NCBI GenBank assembly: GCA_963817785.1
Contig: CAWFPL010000005.1
Location: forward strand, 1 to 64,000
Reading direction: 5' to 3'
From: JAKALD01 sp963817785
GTDB taxonomy: Bacteria > Pseudomonadota > Gammaproteobacteria > Burkholderiales > SG8-39
Length of the DNA stretch: 64,000 nucleotides
This document shows, in pieces, positions 51,922 through 61,633 of this stretch. Position 1 is the first letter of the stretch; every line of letters starts with the position of its first letter. Both the position numbers and the translations under genes were made by a program. Under the pieces are notes generated by a model that was not told the DNA's origin, ran no database searches, and saw only the letters and a program-made list of their open reading frames with translations.

Positions 51922-54900
51922 TCAGCCCGGCTCCCGGACCGGCTCGTCCCCTATCGATTTGGGCACGGCAAGCACCGGTCGGTCACTCATCAAAGCGTCT
52001 TCATCCCCATCCGGCTCGACAGTCATCGATGGCTCCGGCAGCCAGCGGTCATCGACATATATCCAGTCAGTCAGTGCGGGCAACGGTGACACTGGCGGGA
52101 ACACGTAGCGCTCGTTGACGAAGGATTCGGTTCGCTTCTTGAGCCACACGGCATCATCTGCAAATTGCTCAAGGAGCCGCAACCCATCACGCGTTGCCTT
52201 TACGGCAGAGGTGTATGCATAGGGTTCCGGCTGGCCCGAATCAGCTATGTTTCCCACCGTACGCCATGTCTTTTCTAGCGAAAGCGCCTCCACTATCATC
52301 GGTGAGAATTCCTCGAAGGTCTTGCTCTCACCCGCAACTGTCCGGAAACGAGGGCGCCGCCGCCTGTTCGGATAGCTCCCGGCGTCATCACTGTCGCCTG
52401 GCTCAGTCGCGAAAATCATCGGAAGATGCGCGACCAGTTGGAGCGCCCGGCTCTGATAATGCGGCGTAGGTTTCTGGTCGGCGGTACGAAGGAGGTCGAG
52501 ATCCGCGATAACGATCGCTGACTCGGTTGTGCCGAGCGGGCCACTGTGCTTCTTCCCGCCAAGTTGAAAAATACCAGGCGCCTTTGAACCATACGGGGTC
52601 CGTATTCCCTCCGTGATCTTCCACCCATCAAGGCCGATGAAGCCGCTCTGTCCGCAGCCATAGGGCGGCGCAACCGCATTGCAGAATGCCGTGACAAGAC
52701 CGGCGGCGAGATACTGGTTCTGCCCAAATATATGATAGTCCGCTGATCTCGCCGTCATCGCCGGCAGAATGATCAGCGTACGTTGAAGTGCTTTGCCTCG
52801 AACCAGCGTGCTTTCCGAATCGCCGGCGACCTGGACGGAGTTTCGATATGCGGTCCATCTTGCGAATTCGTATATATCGCGGCTGAGATAGCGGAACGGC
52901 GTCTCGCTGCCCTTGCTCAAACCATAGCGTTGCGCCAGTTCCTGGTTTTCCTGGATTACCCCGATGAAGTTAGCGCTGCTGGCGTGTGGGAACATCTCTG
53001 AACAGATCAGCTCGAGCGTGTAGGTCCCGAGTTCGAACGGATCAGTGTCACCGTGCAGCAACGGCCTCCAATCCTGATTGAGCGGTGGTCTGATCAATTC
53101 ACCAACAGCGGCTGAAGGAAATCGCTTCTGTCTCACGAAATGGCTGAGCTCGATCCCCTTGCCATCCTTTCCTTCAACAGCGCGCACGCATGTCAGCAAT
53201 GCCGTGTGGGAGTCCCAACGGTTTCGGCCGATAGGCGGCGTAGGAAGCGTCGCGCTCGCGAACGGCACCTGGGCTGACGGCAGAAAGTTGAGATCGATCT
53301 GCGTACCCGACGCGACCCGAAAGGTACCGCACCAGATAGTCAGCGGCCGTCCCATCCTCCGGATCTGTCGGGCGAGCCAATTGACGGTCTCCGGACGAAC
53401 GCTGTATTCCGGGAGAACAATCCCATCGACCTGGAAATCAATGCATGAAGCCAGCACCTCCTTGAGGATTGCACGGCGCCTGAACTCCGTCGTCGATAGA
53501 AAGACCCCTCCCTTTTTAACGTCGCCAGCATTCGCAACTTCAGCGCCCGAGGCCCTGAGAAGCCCCTCATATAGGCCGCCCTTTTCGCCGGGCTGATAAT
53601 AGGTCTCGGTGACATCCCATTGCACAATGGCCACGCGCCGCACCGCGACGCTTTTTTCCTTCGCGCGATTCCGCCACGATCGACGTTGAATGCTCCGCAA
53701 GGTTTCAAGGGCTGGCGACGACTGCGAATCCGGCTCTCGGACATCCTCATTAATTATGGGTTCGGATGCCAGTTCGTCAGCAGCCGCTATGCCGTTGGCA
53801 TCCTCAGCTTGGGGACTGGGCATTTGGTTGTCGGAAGGAGGAGTGGAGAGCGTGGGCCGGACAGCCTCGCCAATTTCCCCTGGTTGGAAGGCCGCATCTG
53901 CGAGTTGGCGGGAGACCAGGTGCATGCCCAACACCTGATCACCGAAGCGCGTGACCGAATATCGGAATCGCAATCGGCTTCCGACCGGTGATGCTTCCGT
54001 CGCCGTTCCGCGCTCGCCTCGAATATGCGCGATGTCAATCTGCCAGTCCGCCAGACTGACAGAACTGCCATCAGCGAGGCGCATTACAGGTCGATCCGAT
54101 TCGGTGTCACCGGTCCTAGGATTCGACCACGAAACCTCATCGGTAACGCTGAGCGAGGCGCAGTCCGTGATTTGGCGGAGCAAGTCGACCAGGTTCGACG
54201 GCTTGTTCTCGCTCAATTGCCTGAATGCATCCCACGGCCAGCCATCGTCCGTGCCGCCAGATTCAAAGGAGCTTGCGAAAAACGCGACCAGCGTGCGGAG
54301 CGCCGCCTCCGCCTCCCCAATCTTCGCCGCGTCCATCCGCCAGAGACGGGGGCGTAACTTGTTCTCCCCCGGCCTCAACGGCGCTACCTGCAGCATGATC
54401 GCTACGATCACCGCCCAGCCGGCTGGAGCGATTCTGTCCCGCAGAACACTCAATCCACCCTTGCGGCCCAGCACGATCTGGCAGAACGACTTGATAAGTT
54501 TGCGCGCCTGACCATCAAGGCTCGGATCACTCGCTGATGAATTCTCGTCGACAAGAACCACGTCGAGACCAACGATGTCGCTAAGCCAGGACGGTTCGAG
54601 TTCGCACTGCTCGAGTTGCTCGATGGAGTCTCTCGATAGCGCGCTGCTGAGTTCGAACGCGAGAGATCGGAGATCGGCCACGGAAGCGAGGATACTGATG
54701 CCCAGGGCGAGGTTGGCGAGCGATGCGACCGCGCTATCTGCCACGTCAGGAATGTGATCGGCGACTTTGTCGCCCATTGCCTGCCAAGCCGCCGCGCTGC
54801 GCCGGTACGGGCGGGCAATTCCGCCTGAACCCGGCCAATGTTTCGCCGCCTCGGGCAAGCCTCGCGTCAGCCTCCGAGCCGATCGAACCATCAAGGCCGC

Positions 54901-57900
54901 GGCTTGACCGGGGGAGCTGAGATCAACATCCGTATTAATCCGCTCGCTCATGTACATGCCTTCGGCCACGGCCGCGACGAGATAGGCGGCATCGACCGAG
55001 GGTGAGTTGGATTCTTCAAAATGCTCCAACAGGCTAAGGGCGCGCTCGATCCTGGTAGGAATCGGCTTTTCCGATGTGACGTCGCCCGGTCCCCACCGAT
55101 CGGCGCCGGACAGCCTTGGTAGCACTCTGGCAACCATTGCTTCACGTCGGTGAACATCACGATGCAGAGCTGTCGGTGCATGGGCATCGAGACCTGCCTC
55201 GTCGTCCGTCAGGAGATCCGCGCGCTCGCACACGTCTCGGATTGCCCAGCCGTACCGCCAGTAATCCGCGCCCTCCGCATAGATCTTCTTCGCTTCTAAC
55301 GCCGATCCGTTGCGGACAAAGGCATGACCATCAACACTCTCCCGCGCTGCGCACCAGCTGACCAACCTGACGGTATTGATGTCCGGAACGCCATCGCTTG
55401 AACGGACGAAGAACGAGAACGCGGTTGGGACCGGTATCGCCCCGTCGTCGGCCGCAAGTGATGCTGCAAACGTCGGGAACCCCGCCCGATAGGCTGCGGC
55501 TATCTTCCCAGGCGTCCACGCGATATTTGACTGATAGAGCGGCGAAAAACCAGTCGGCAGATCAGCGATCCGAAGCTGTATTCCCGATACCGGCTGCGCG
55601 GGTGCGTCACTCCACGAAGCCCCAATCGGCTCGCGAACGACTGGCTCTGCGGTTGCGAGCAACAGCTTTCCGTCGCCACACCAAAGCATGATGCCAGACG
55701 TCTTTAGACCGGGAGGTGAAGGTAGAGGTTGGGCATCGGCCGTGTTGGCGATGAGATGCATCAACCTCGGCCGCCGGGAGACTACCCCAGCAAAGCTCTT
55801 ATAGGTTATGTTCACGAGTGTTGAGGCAGCGTCGAGTTCGACGTCGCTCGCAATTGCCGGCTCGACGACGCCCGCGGCGGCGGGCGTCCAGACGCGCAGG
55901 ATCAGATTCGTAAGATTGACGATCGGATTTGGTTCGTCACCGACAGGCGCTTCATGAGCAGTCGGCTCCTCAGATTCATCGAACTGTGCCACGCGTTGAA
56001 GCGCAATGATCGTGCGGTTGATCGCAGTGAAGGCTGCGTCCGTCACCGACTGGCGTGAAACAACCAATGAAGTCCCAGCCGTCGCTGATACGGGATCGAA
56101 TTTCACGAGCGACAGTCGCAACCCCTCGGGCAGCGGTGCTCTTCCGGCGTCGGTAGCCGAACCGTCAATGTGCGTGCGTAGTTTGGCAAAGCTAGTGGCT
56201 TCGCCCCCTGCGGTGATTTTCTGCGCCGCGAGGCAAGCGATGATGCCGATTTGGCAGCGGACATCGTATCGAGAAAGTAGCGTGCCGACGAATTCGTCGC
56301 CGAGGAGCTCGGTTGCGAGCGGGGTGAAAACGTCGTCAAGCGTCCCGCGGGACAGTTTACGAAGGTTTACGGCTACCTGATCGCAAATGTCATCGGCGAG
56401 TACGCCCGTCGGAATTGTCGATCGAAGCGCCCGATCAAGGCCTTCAAAGCAGGCAAGGCCAATATCCAGCCCAGCTTTTTCGCCGAACAATTGCCCGGAC
56501 TGAGGTTCCGCACGAGACAAAAGTCTCTTGAACGATGCGGCGACTGCTTGCCCGGTTGCCTCGGGTGCCTGCGCCGCCGCGATGCACCAAAGCCGGCGAT
56601 AGGCTGATGCACGGTCGTTGAAGCGAATGTCGGGTGCACTTAACGCTAGGCGGATCCGTGTCAGACTTGTTTCGGCGTTGGACGGATTGTCCAGTTCCGG
56701 ATCGAAGAGAAGCCCCAGTGCGGTTTTGCGGTCGATTTCACCTGCATCCGCTAGGGGATCCATCGCATCGGTCGTCGGCAAGTCCGCTAATGGCCCTGAA
56801 AATCCGAACCCGGCCCGATTGTCCGTAAGCCAGGCCCGTGCCTCGGCCCGCGTCATCGGCGGAGGCGTGACATGCTTCCTGTTGAGTGAAAGCCCCTTCA
56901 GTCCCAACCAGGACTCGATCTTCCTGCGAAGCTGATAGGCAGTCTCCAGGTCACGGCATATCAACACGATATCGTCGACATAGCGCGCGTAGGCGGCCGC
57001 ACAATTCGGCGTGGTCCGATCGTCGACCGTGTCCCGGTTTATTTCGTTCAGCCGGTCGATTTCGGCTTCTATCATGTCGTCGAGGTCGAACAACGAAATG
57101 TTCGCGAGATAAGCGGACAGATCCGGACCTTGAGGGATTCCGCGCCTCTGGTCGTAGGCCTTTTCTTCCCCCGTCTTAGGGTCGAGATAGCTAAGACCGA
57201 AGCAATGTTTCAAAATGAAGTCGGTGATCGTCTCTGCGCGCTTCGCAGTGTCTAGGCCGACATCCGGCCTCAGCAGGGGAGCAAATGACGGCTCGTCGCC
57301 ATCGGCCACTCGAAGCAGGTTCAAAGCGCGCTCAAGCGGGACAGCAAGCGCGTTTCCCACAACGCCCCTTTGAACATGGTCGTAAAAGCCGGTGATATCG
57401 AGCCGCAGTATCTGAAGGTCTTCGTGCTGAAACCGCTTGATTCTGTCATCAAGGAAATCGACGAACGATCTCCAGCACTCGAAATATGGACGAAAGATGC
57501 CCTCTCGCCTCGGTGGGGTATCGCCGTTCACGATCGCCATATCGATCTGATAGGCGAAGCTCAGTGAGTTACGCTCGCCTGTCGATCCGGTCCGGTAAAC
57601 GCCACCGGCGGAGGGCCGATCGCGAGCATAGCGGACTGCCGGAATGAGACTCGCAAAGGGTTGACATTCGACACGATCCCTCAGCAGTTCCAGCAATATA
57701 TATTGGTGAAGCAGCGCATCCTGGGAGACCGGACCGGACTTCAAGCGATAGCGGCCTTCCCCCTTCGGCAGTTCCCTCGACAGCAGCGGGGCGGATGGGC
57801 CATCGCCGACGGCCAATCGGGCCCGGTGAAGATGAAAGAGCGGAGAAGCCGCGATTGCCAGACGTTCCCACGCCTCGTCGTCGAGGGGGTATTCTCGTCT

Positions 57901-59406
57901 CGAAGTCGAGGATCGCCCAAGCGTAAGAGCGGACAGCAAATCGGCCCGGTCGTCTGCCGGATCGCGATACCTTTCCAGGGCGATGCGTGCGGCATCAGAT
58001 GAGGGAACGTCGCCACCATAACTGCGCACGAGCGCTGCGAACTCGGCCAGGCCATCACCCGGCTGTCCGATGTCCTGGGGAGCGAGTATCCGCGACCACG
58101 AGGACCGCGGGAGCGCCAAAGCTATATGGCGTGCTTCCGCCGCGAGCTTCAATCGGCCGGGCTTGTTCCAGTCTATGGCATGTGGATCAGCGCTTAGACG
58201 AAACGCGGCGAGAAAGACGAAAACCGGCACTTTCGCGTCGAATAGAGTCCGAACCGCATCATTCCTTTCCCGACCTCGTAGCCATGAATCAGGATCGATT
58301 TTCCCGTCCGGCCCATCGGACGGCCATACAACATCGACCTCAAATGGCGTGGACCGGTCGAGGAGTGTCAGCAGGCTAATGGCGGCATCAAAGGCACCAC
58401 GACGACCTGCCTCGTCGCGATCGAAAAAAATGTGCACCGTAAGATTCCGCTCTGCATCGTGGGCCGCATCGATGACCAATTGGAGGCTTTGGAGCTGTCC
58501 AGGTGTAATCCTGGAGCCGAGGATACCGGCGGCCTTAAGCCCTAGAGCCTCCAGCCGCAGAACGTCAAAGATACCCTCGACAAGGTAGATTTCGACTGGA
58601 TTCGCTATCCGATCCTGGCGCTCTGTCCGAAGCGCGGCTAGAATTCGGTCGCAGCCATATAATGTGCTGCGGCGGGGGAAGTCGTAGGAGAACAGATATT
58701 TCGGTTGCTTGTCAGTGAGCGACCGAGCAGCGAAGCCGACAATTCCCTGCTGCGAATCCGCAACTTCGAAGACAATCCGTTTGCCCCCGAAAAATCCCTT
58801 CAGTCTCGTTCCATAAAGGTCGTGCCCGTCGGCCTGATTGTCATCGCGCCGAAAGATGCCGGCTTCTACCAGCTTTTCCTCTGCTGCTCTGTCCACGCGA
58901 GCCAGATCGGCCAACGAGCGGAGGTCGATCAGTGCGGCGCCAGCATGTTGTAAGAACGATGGATCAAAACCTCGGGCGGTGGCGAAAGCGGCAAAAGTGG
59001 GATCGCTTGCAGGCGCCGCCCTGATCCGGTCGGCAAGCATCGCGGCACCGCTGCGGCGATCGACAATCGCCCGACGATTAGCGGGTAGCTCGATCCCCTG
59101 AATCTTCGCCAGCCGCTGCACGGCCTCCCAAAAAGAGACCCGCTCGTAATTCTGTATCAGAGAAACTACATCGCCATGCGCTCCGCAGACGAAGCAATGA
59201 TAGTGGTCACGCTCACCTGCGCTGCCGCGGCCTTTGTATAAATTGAGCGATGGATCACTATCGTCGTGGAAAGGGCAGATCGCGCGCAGGGGCTGACGAT
59301 GCCTTTTGTCGACCTGTATCCCGAGGACCGTCGCCACTTGGCCGATATCGGCGTGCTGAATAACACGCGCGATCTCATCGGTCCCTCTCCCTACATTTCG
59401 CGCCAA
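51922..59406 (-). CDS. Giant DnaG-like zinc finger - TOPRIM - reverse transcriptase - nitrilase fusion
   Basis: 2494 residues. Residues 44-74 form a CHC2-type zinc finger (C44, H47, C71, C74) as in DnaG and phage primases. A TOPRIM domain follows, with E277 in LVEGIFDV and D329/D331 in FFDRDEAG, then DPDSWL. The reverse transcriptase spans about 560-860: LRLDITGFY (D670), RRGIPQGPDLSAYLANIS and YARYVDDIVLI (D811, D812). Residues about 900-1900 match nothing I know. The C-terminus (about 1918-2334) is a nitrilase-type domain with Glu (VLPEYS, near 2000), Lys (RQKRFP, near 2094) and Cys (LICSEMF, near 2135). All catalytic residues appear intact. The start is a TTG at 59406, with GGGGGTG upstream; it is not certain. 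The RT-nitrilase pair recalls DRT1/UG1 defence RTs, but the primase-like front half is unusual. Confidence 0.93.
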   Translation of the reverse strand: MARNVGRGTDEIARVIQHADIGQVATVLGIQVDKRHRQPLRAICPFHDDSDPSLNLYKGRGSAGERDHYHCFVCGAHGDVVSLIQNYERVSFWEAVQRLAKIQGIELPANRRAIVDRRSGAAMLADRIRAAPASDPTFAAFATARGFDPSFLQHAGAALIDLRSLADLARVDRAAEEKLVEAGIFRRDDNQADGHDLYGTRLKGFFGGKRIVFEVADSQQGIVGFAARSLTDKQPKYLFSYDFPRRSTLYGCDRILAALRTERQDRIANPVEIYLVEGIFDVLRLEALGLKAAGILGSRITPGQLQSLQLVIDAAHDAERNLTVHIFFDRDEAGRRGAFDAAISLLTLLDRSTPFEVDVVWPSDGPDGKIDPDSWLRGRERNDAVRTLFDAKVPVFVFLAAFRLSADPHAIDWNKPGRLKLAAEARHIALALPRSSWSRILAPQDIGQPGDGLAEFAALVRSYGGDVPSSDAARIALERYRDPADDRADLLSALTLGRSSTSRREYPLDDEAWERLAIAASPLFHLHRARLAVGDGPSAPLLSRELPKGEGRYRLKSGPVSQDALLHQYILLELLRDRVECQPFASLIPAVRYARDRPSAGGVYRTGSTGERNSLSFAYQIDMAIVNGDTPPRREGIFRPYFECWRSFVDFLDDRIKRFQHEDLQILRLDITGFYDHVQRGVVGNALAVPLERALNLLRVADGDEPSFAPLLRPDVGLDTAKRAETITDFILKHCFGLSYLDPKTGEEKAYDQRRGIPQGPDLSAYLANISLFDLDDMIEAEIDRLNEINRDTVDDRTTPNCAAAYARYVDDIVLICRDLETAYQLRRKIESWLGLKGLSLNRKHVTPPPMTRAEARAWLTDNRAGFGFSGPLADLPTTDAMDPLADAGEIDRKTALGLLFDPELDNPSNAETSLTRIRLALSAPDIRFNDRASAYRRLWCIAAAQAPEATGQAVAASFKRLLSRAEPQSGQLFGEKAGLDIGLACFEGLDRALRSTIPTGVLADDICDQVAVNLRKLSRGTLDDVFTPLATELLGDEFVGTLLSRYDVRCQIGIIACLAAQKITAGGEATSFAKLRTHIDGSATDAGRAPLPEGLRLSLVKFDPVSATAGTSLVVSRQSVTDAAFTAINRTIIALQRVAQFDESEEPTAHEAPVGDEPNPIVNLTNLILRVWTPAAAGVVEPAIASDVELDAASTLVNITYKSFAGVVSRRPRLMHLIANTADAQPLPSPPGLKTSGIMLWCGDGKLLLATAEPVVREPIGASWSDAPAQPVSGIQLRIADLPTGFSPLYQSNIAWTPGKIAAAYRAGFPTFAASLAADDGAIPVPTAFSFFVRSSDGVPDINTVRLVSWCAARESVDGHAFVRNGSALEAKKIYAEGADYWRYGWAIRDVCERADLLTDDEAGLDAHAPTALHRDVHRREAMVARVLPRLSGADRWGPGDVTSEKPIPTRIERALSLLEHFEESNSPSVDAAYLVAAVAEGMYMSERINTDVDLSSPGQAAALMVRSARRLTRGLPEAAKHWPGSGGIARPYRRSAAAWQAMGDKVADHIPDVADSAVASLANLALGISILASVADLRSLAFELSSALSRDSIEQLEQCELEPSWLSDIVGLDVVLVDENSSASDPSLDGQARKLIKSFCQIVLGRKGGLSVLRDRIAPAGWAVIVAIMLQVAPLRPGENKLRPRLWRMDAAKIGEAEAALRTLVAFFASSFESGGTDDGWPWDAFRQLSENKPSNLVDLLRQITDCASLSVTDEVSWSNPRTGDTESDRPVMRLADGSSVSLADWQIDIAHIRGERGTATEASPVGSRLRFRYSVTRFGDQVLGMHLVSRQLADAAFQPGEIGEAVRPTLSTPPSDNQMPSPQAEDANGIAAADELASEPIINEDVREPDSQSSPALETLRSIQRRSWRNRAKEKSVAVRRVAIVQWDVTETYYQPGEKGGLYEGLLRASGAEVANAGDVKKGGVFLSTTEFRRRAILKEVLASCIDFQVDGIVLPEYSVRPETVNWLARQIRRMGRPLTIWCGTFRVASGTQIDLNFLPSAQVPFASATLPTPPIGRNRWDSHTALLTCVRAVEGKDGKGIELSHFVRQKRFPSAAVGELIRPPLNQDWRPLLHGDTDPFELGTYTLELICSEMFPHASSANFIGVIQENQELAQRYGLSKGSETPFRYLSRDIYEFARWTAYRNSVQVAGDSESTLVRGKALQRTLIILPAMTARSADYHIFGQNQYLAAGLVTAFCNAVAPPYGCGQSGFIGLDGWKITEGIRTPYGSKAPGIFQLGGKKHSGPLGTTESAIVIADLDLLRTADQKPTPHYQSRALQLVAHLPMIFATEPGDSDDAGSYPNRRRRPRFRTVAGESKTFEEFSPMIVEALSLEKTWRTVGNIADSGQPEPYAYTSAVKATRDGLRLLEQFADDAVWLKKRTESFVNERYVFPPVSPLPALTDWIYVDDRWLPEPSMTVEPDGDEDALMSDRPVLAVPKSIGDEPVREPG

Positions 59407-59491
59407 ACGACACCCCCGCTATTTGTTCTCGCCCCGACGGAGCATGCAACTTACTTGTGCCATGAGAGGTGAGCCGCGAGATGCGCTGCCA

Positions 59492-59749
59492 TCAGCCGGT
59501 CCCTTCGAGGAAGTGGCTTGGCGGCTGCCGCCCTCGACGATCATGACTTCGTAACTGTTCCCTCTGTTCGTATAGCCGACCAGGTCGGTCGAGCTGAGCT
59601 CGAAAGGAATCCGCGATCCGGAAGTCCCCAACACCGGGTTGGGCAACAGCAATCGGGAAAGCAGTCATGTTATTGCCGCTCCCCCGTAGGAACTCATATA
59701 GAAGATCAGCGATGTTCTCGACGGCCTGCGCCTCTGCTAGCGACAACAT
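59492..59749 (-). CDS. Small protein between the ImmA/IrrE gene and the RT fusion
   Basis: 85 residues starting 3 bases after the ImmA/IrrE stop, which favours a real, coupled gene. The start LSLAEAQAVENIADLLYEFL then RGSGNN is helical and plausible; the second half is Arg-rich and less so. Another frame (59419-59652) has a better-looking continuation (ELSSTDLVGYTNRGNSYEVM), so a frameshift or overlapping genes are possible. No function recognised. The remaining gap to the RT gene (59407-59491) shows nothing else. Confidence 0.45.
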   Translation of the reverse strand: MLSLAEAQAVENIADLLYEFLRGSGNNMTAFPIAVAQPGVGDFRIADSFRAQLDRPGRLYEQREQLRSHDRRGRQPPSHFLEGTG

Positions 59750-59752
59750 AAC

Positions 59753-60862
59753 TCACTCCGACGAAATGAGTCTGAGCGCCGGCCGCGCGCGGCTTCGATC
59801 GCTGCTGTGAGGAACCCCATTAAGGCTCGTCAATGCCAAACCAAATACTAGTTCATCAATATCCTTGGGATGGACACGCAATGCCTCGGCGATCTCTTCC
59901 CTACTAACTCCTTCCTTTCGCAGTGCCGCGAACACCTTCTGCAGCACCTGCGAAATCTCGCGAGGACCCCCATCTGGCTCGTTCTTCCGAAACCCGCGCG
60001 ACGAGATCTCAATATAGAGCTTGCGATAATGCCATTCGGATAGAAGGTCGAGCTTGTGGAGGCGGTACGTCATCGCCGCAAGCGACACGCCCCACACCTT
60101 TTTCAGGCGCGTGAGACTGTCGATGGTGGCGAAGCGCGGGGCGTGCGCGCACACGCTGGCCGGGGGCATCAGCAAAGCCGATGCGAAAGCGTTCGCATCC
60201 TGCTCGGCCTCCTGCCCATTCGGCGCGGCATGACGGTGCAGCACCAGATGTCCGAGTTCATGTGCTGCGTCGAAGCGTCCATGTTCGGCGGATTTGAGGG
60301 TGTTGAGGAAGACGAAAGGACGGTCCCGGCGCCACATGGAAAATGCATCAATCTCGGCCGCGTCGATGGCGAGCGAATAGACGCGGACCCCCTTCGACTC
60401 GAGCAAATGCACCATATTTTTGATCGGCAGCTCCCCCAACTCCCATATCCGGCGCACCGCTGCCGCAGCCGTCTCAGGATTGGCGTCACGGCCGAGATCG
60501 GGCAGGTCAGGCGCGGGTAGATCGAAGCGCGCCTCGATCCATTCGTTCAGCAGCATCGCCACGGCGCCGCTCCCGAGGGCGGTGTCGCGTTGGCGCGCCG
60601 TCATCTTGGATAATGACCGGAAACTCGCCGTATCGATCGCCGGCTCTTCGATGTCGTCGCCGAAGAAGAATGCCTGCGGAAAATTCAACGTGCGGGCGAT
60701 GAGCGTGAGTCGTTCAGGCTCCGGATTGAACTCGCCCGTCTCATAGGCCGAGACCGATCGCAACTCGACGCCGATGCTCGCGGCGAGGCGAGTTTTGGTC
60801 AGTCCGCGTCTGCGGCGAGCCCATGTAAGGCGGGTTGGATTGAAAACGGCAACGATTGTCAT
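59753..60862 (-). CDS. Xre-type HTH fused to ImmA/IrrE-like metallopeptidase
   Basis: 369 residues. The N-terminal Xre helix-turn-helix (KTRLAASIGVELRSVSAYET) is followed by the zinc peptidase motif FDAAHELGHLVLH and the downstream Glu in QEAEQDANAFASALLMPP. Such proteins cleave repressors or sense damage to switch on mobile elements and some defence operons. The start overlaps the upstream gene in ATGA. As second gene of the series it is the obvious candidate regulator of the RT fusion. Confidence 0.93.
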   Translation of the reverse strand: MTIVAVFNPTRLTWARRRRGLTKTRLAASIGVELRSVSAYETGEFNPEPERLTLIARTLNFPQAFFFGDDIEEPAIDTASFRSLSKMTARQRDTALGSGAVAMLLNEWIEARFDLPAPDLPDLGRDANPETAAAAVRRIWELGELPIKNMVHLLESKGVRVYSLAIDAAEIDAFSMWRRDRPFVFLNTLKSAEHGRFDAAHELGHLVLHRHAAPNGQEAEQDANAFASALLMPPASVCAHAPRFATIDSLTRLKKVWGVSLAAMTYRLHKLDLLSEWHYRKLYIEISSRGFRKNEPDGGPREISQVLQKVFAALRKEGVSREEIAEALRVHPKDIDELVFGLALTSLNGVPHSSDRSRARPALRLISSE

Positions 60863-61503
60863 GCCTTCCGCTTCACTTCGATGTCCAGATCCGGCCCGTG
60901 AGGCGTCACGATTTCCACATCGACGCCGTCCAAGGGAATCGATGGCAACATGATCCGCTCTTGCCAGCGCGTGATGCGACCATCCGCCGAGATCTGCGAC
61001 GGCAGGGACAACTCACGGCGTATTTCGACGCCGGCGCGGTGAAGGAGCAAGAACCAGGTCAACGGTCCCTCATCACCACGCATATGCGGCATGTCAGGAA
61101 CCGGCAAATCCAATTCGAGCTGCACCTGATTAACTGAGATCGCGTCGGCCGTGCTCACTCCCTTCGGCGCCCGGTTGCTGACGTTGGACGTCGGGATTCC
61201 GGTCCCGGCGTCACCAGAGGCAATGTTAATTGCCATCAATCCGTCAGGATGGATCACTAAGGCGTAGTTCTTCTCGTCCGAACGCGTCCATCCAAGCGGC
61301 AGCAAGCCTTCGCGGAGGGCTGCCACAGCTTCCATCCAAGCCGCAATGCCGATGGCGAAGGGCGGGTGATTCGTGGTGAAGCTGACCCAGGACAAATACC
61401 AACGCCGCGCCGCGTGCCCAAGAGGCTCATCGGTCAGACCCATGGCGGCCAACCGAGCCTTCACGTCATCAGAGTCTATATAAATGGACAGGGACGCAGC
61501 CAT
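60859..61503 (-). CDS. Hypothetical protein, first gene of the RT operon
   Basis: 214 residues from ATG 61503, with GGGGAA a suitable distance upstream; the longer frame to 61728 runs through the transposase remnant. Family not recognised. It has an N-terminal SLSIYIDSDDVKARLAAMGL segment and a C-terminal EVKRKA tail. Translational coupling (ATGA) to the Xre-ImmA/IrrE gene suggests the two act together, for example as a substrate or partner of the peptidase. Confidence 0.78.
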   Translation of the reverse strand: MAASLSIYIDSDDVKARLAAMGLTDEPLGHAARRWYLSWVSFTTNHPPFAIGIAAWMEAVAALREGLLPLGWTRSDEKNYALVIHPDGLMAINIASGDAGTGIPTSNVSNRAPKGVSTADAISVNQVQLELDLPVPDMPHMRGDEGPLTWFLLLHRAGVEIRRELSLPSQISADGRITRWQERIMLPSIPLDGVDVEIVTPHGPDLDIEVKRKA

Positions 61504-61633
61504 TGGGTTCCCCAGGTAAAAGTTAGGTTCCGATTTTTCTACCTCAAATGAGGGAGAAAAACAAGAACCTCTCCCTCCATCCACTGTGGCGTTGCGACGG
61601 AGCCTACGCGGTTGAAAATGGGCAATAGCTCGA

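Noticed and set aside
51922..59406. Group II intron or retron reverse transcriptase
   Set aside because: There is no maturase domain, intron structure or msr-msd-like repeat pattern that I can see; the nitrilase fusion points to the UG/DRT type.
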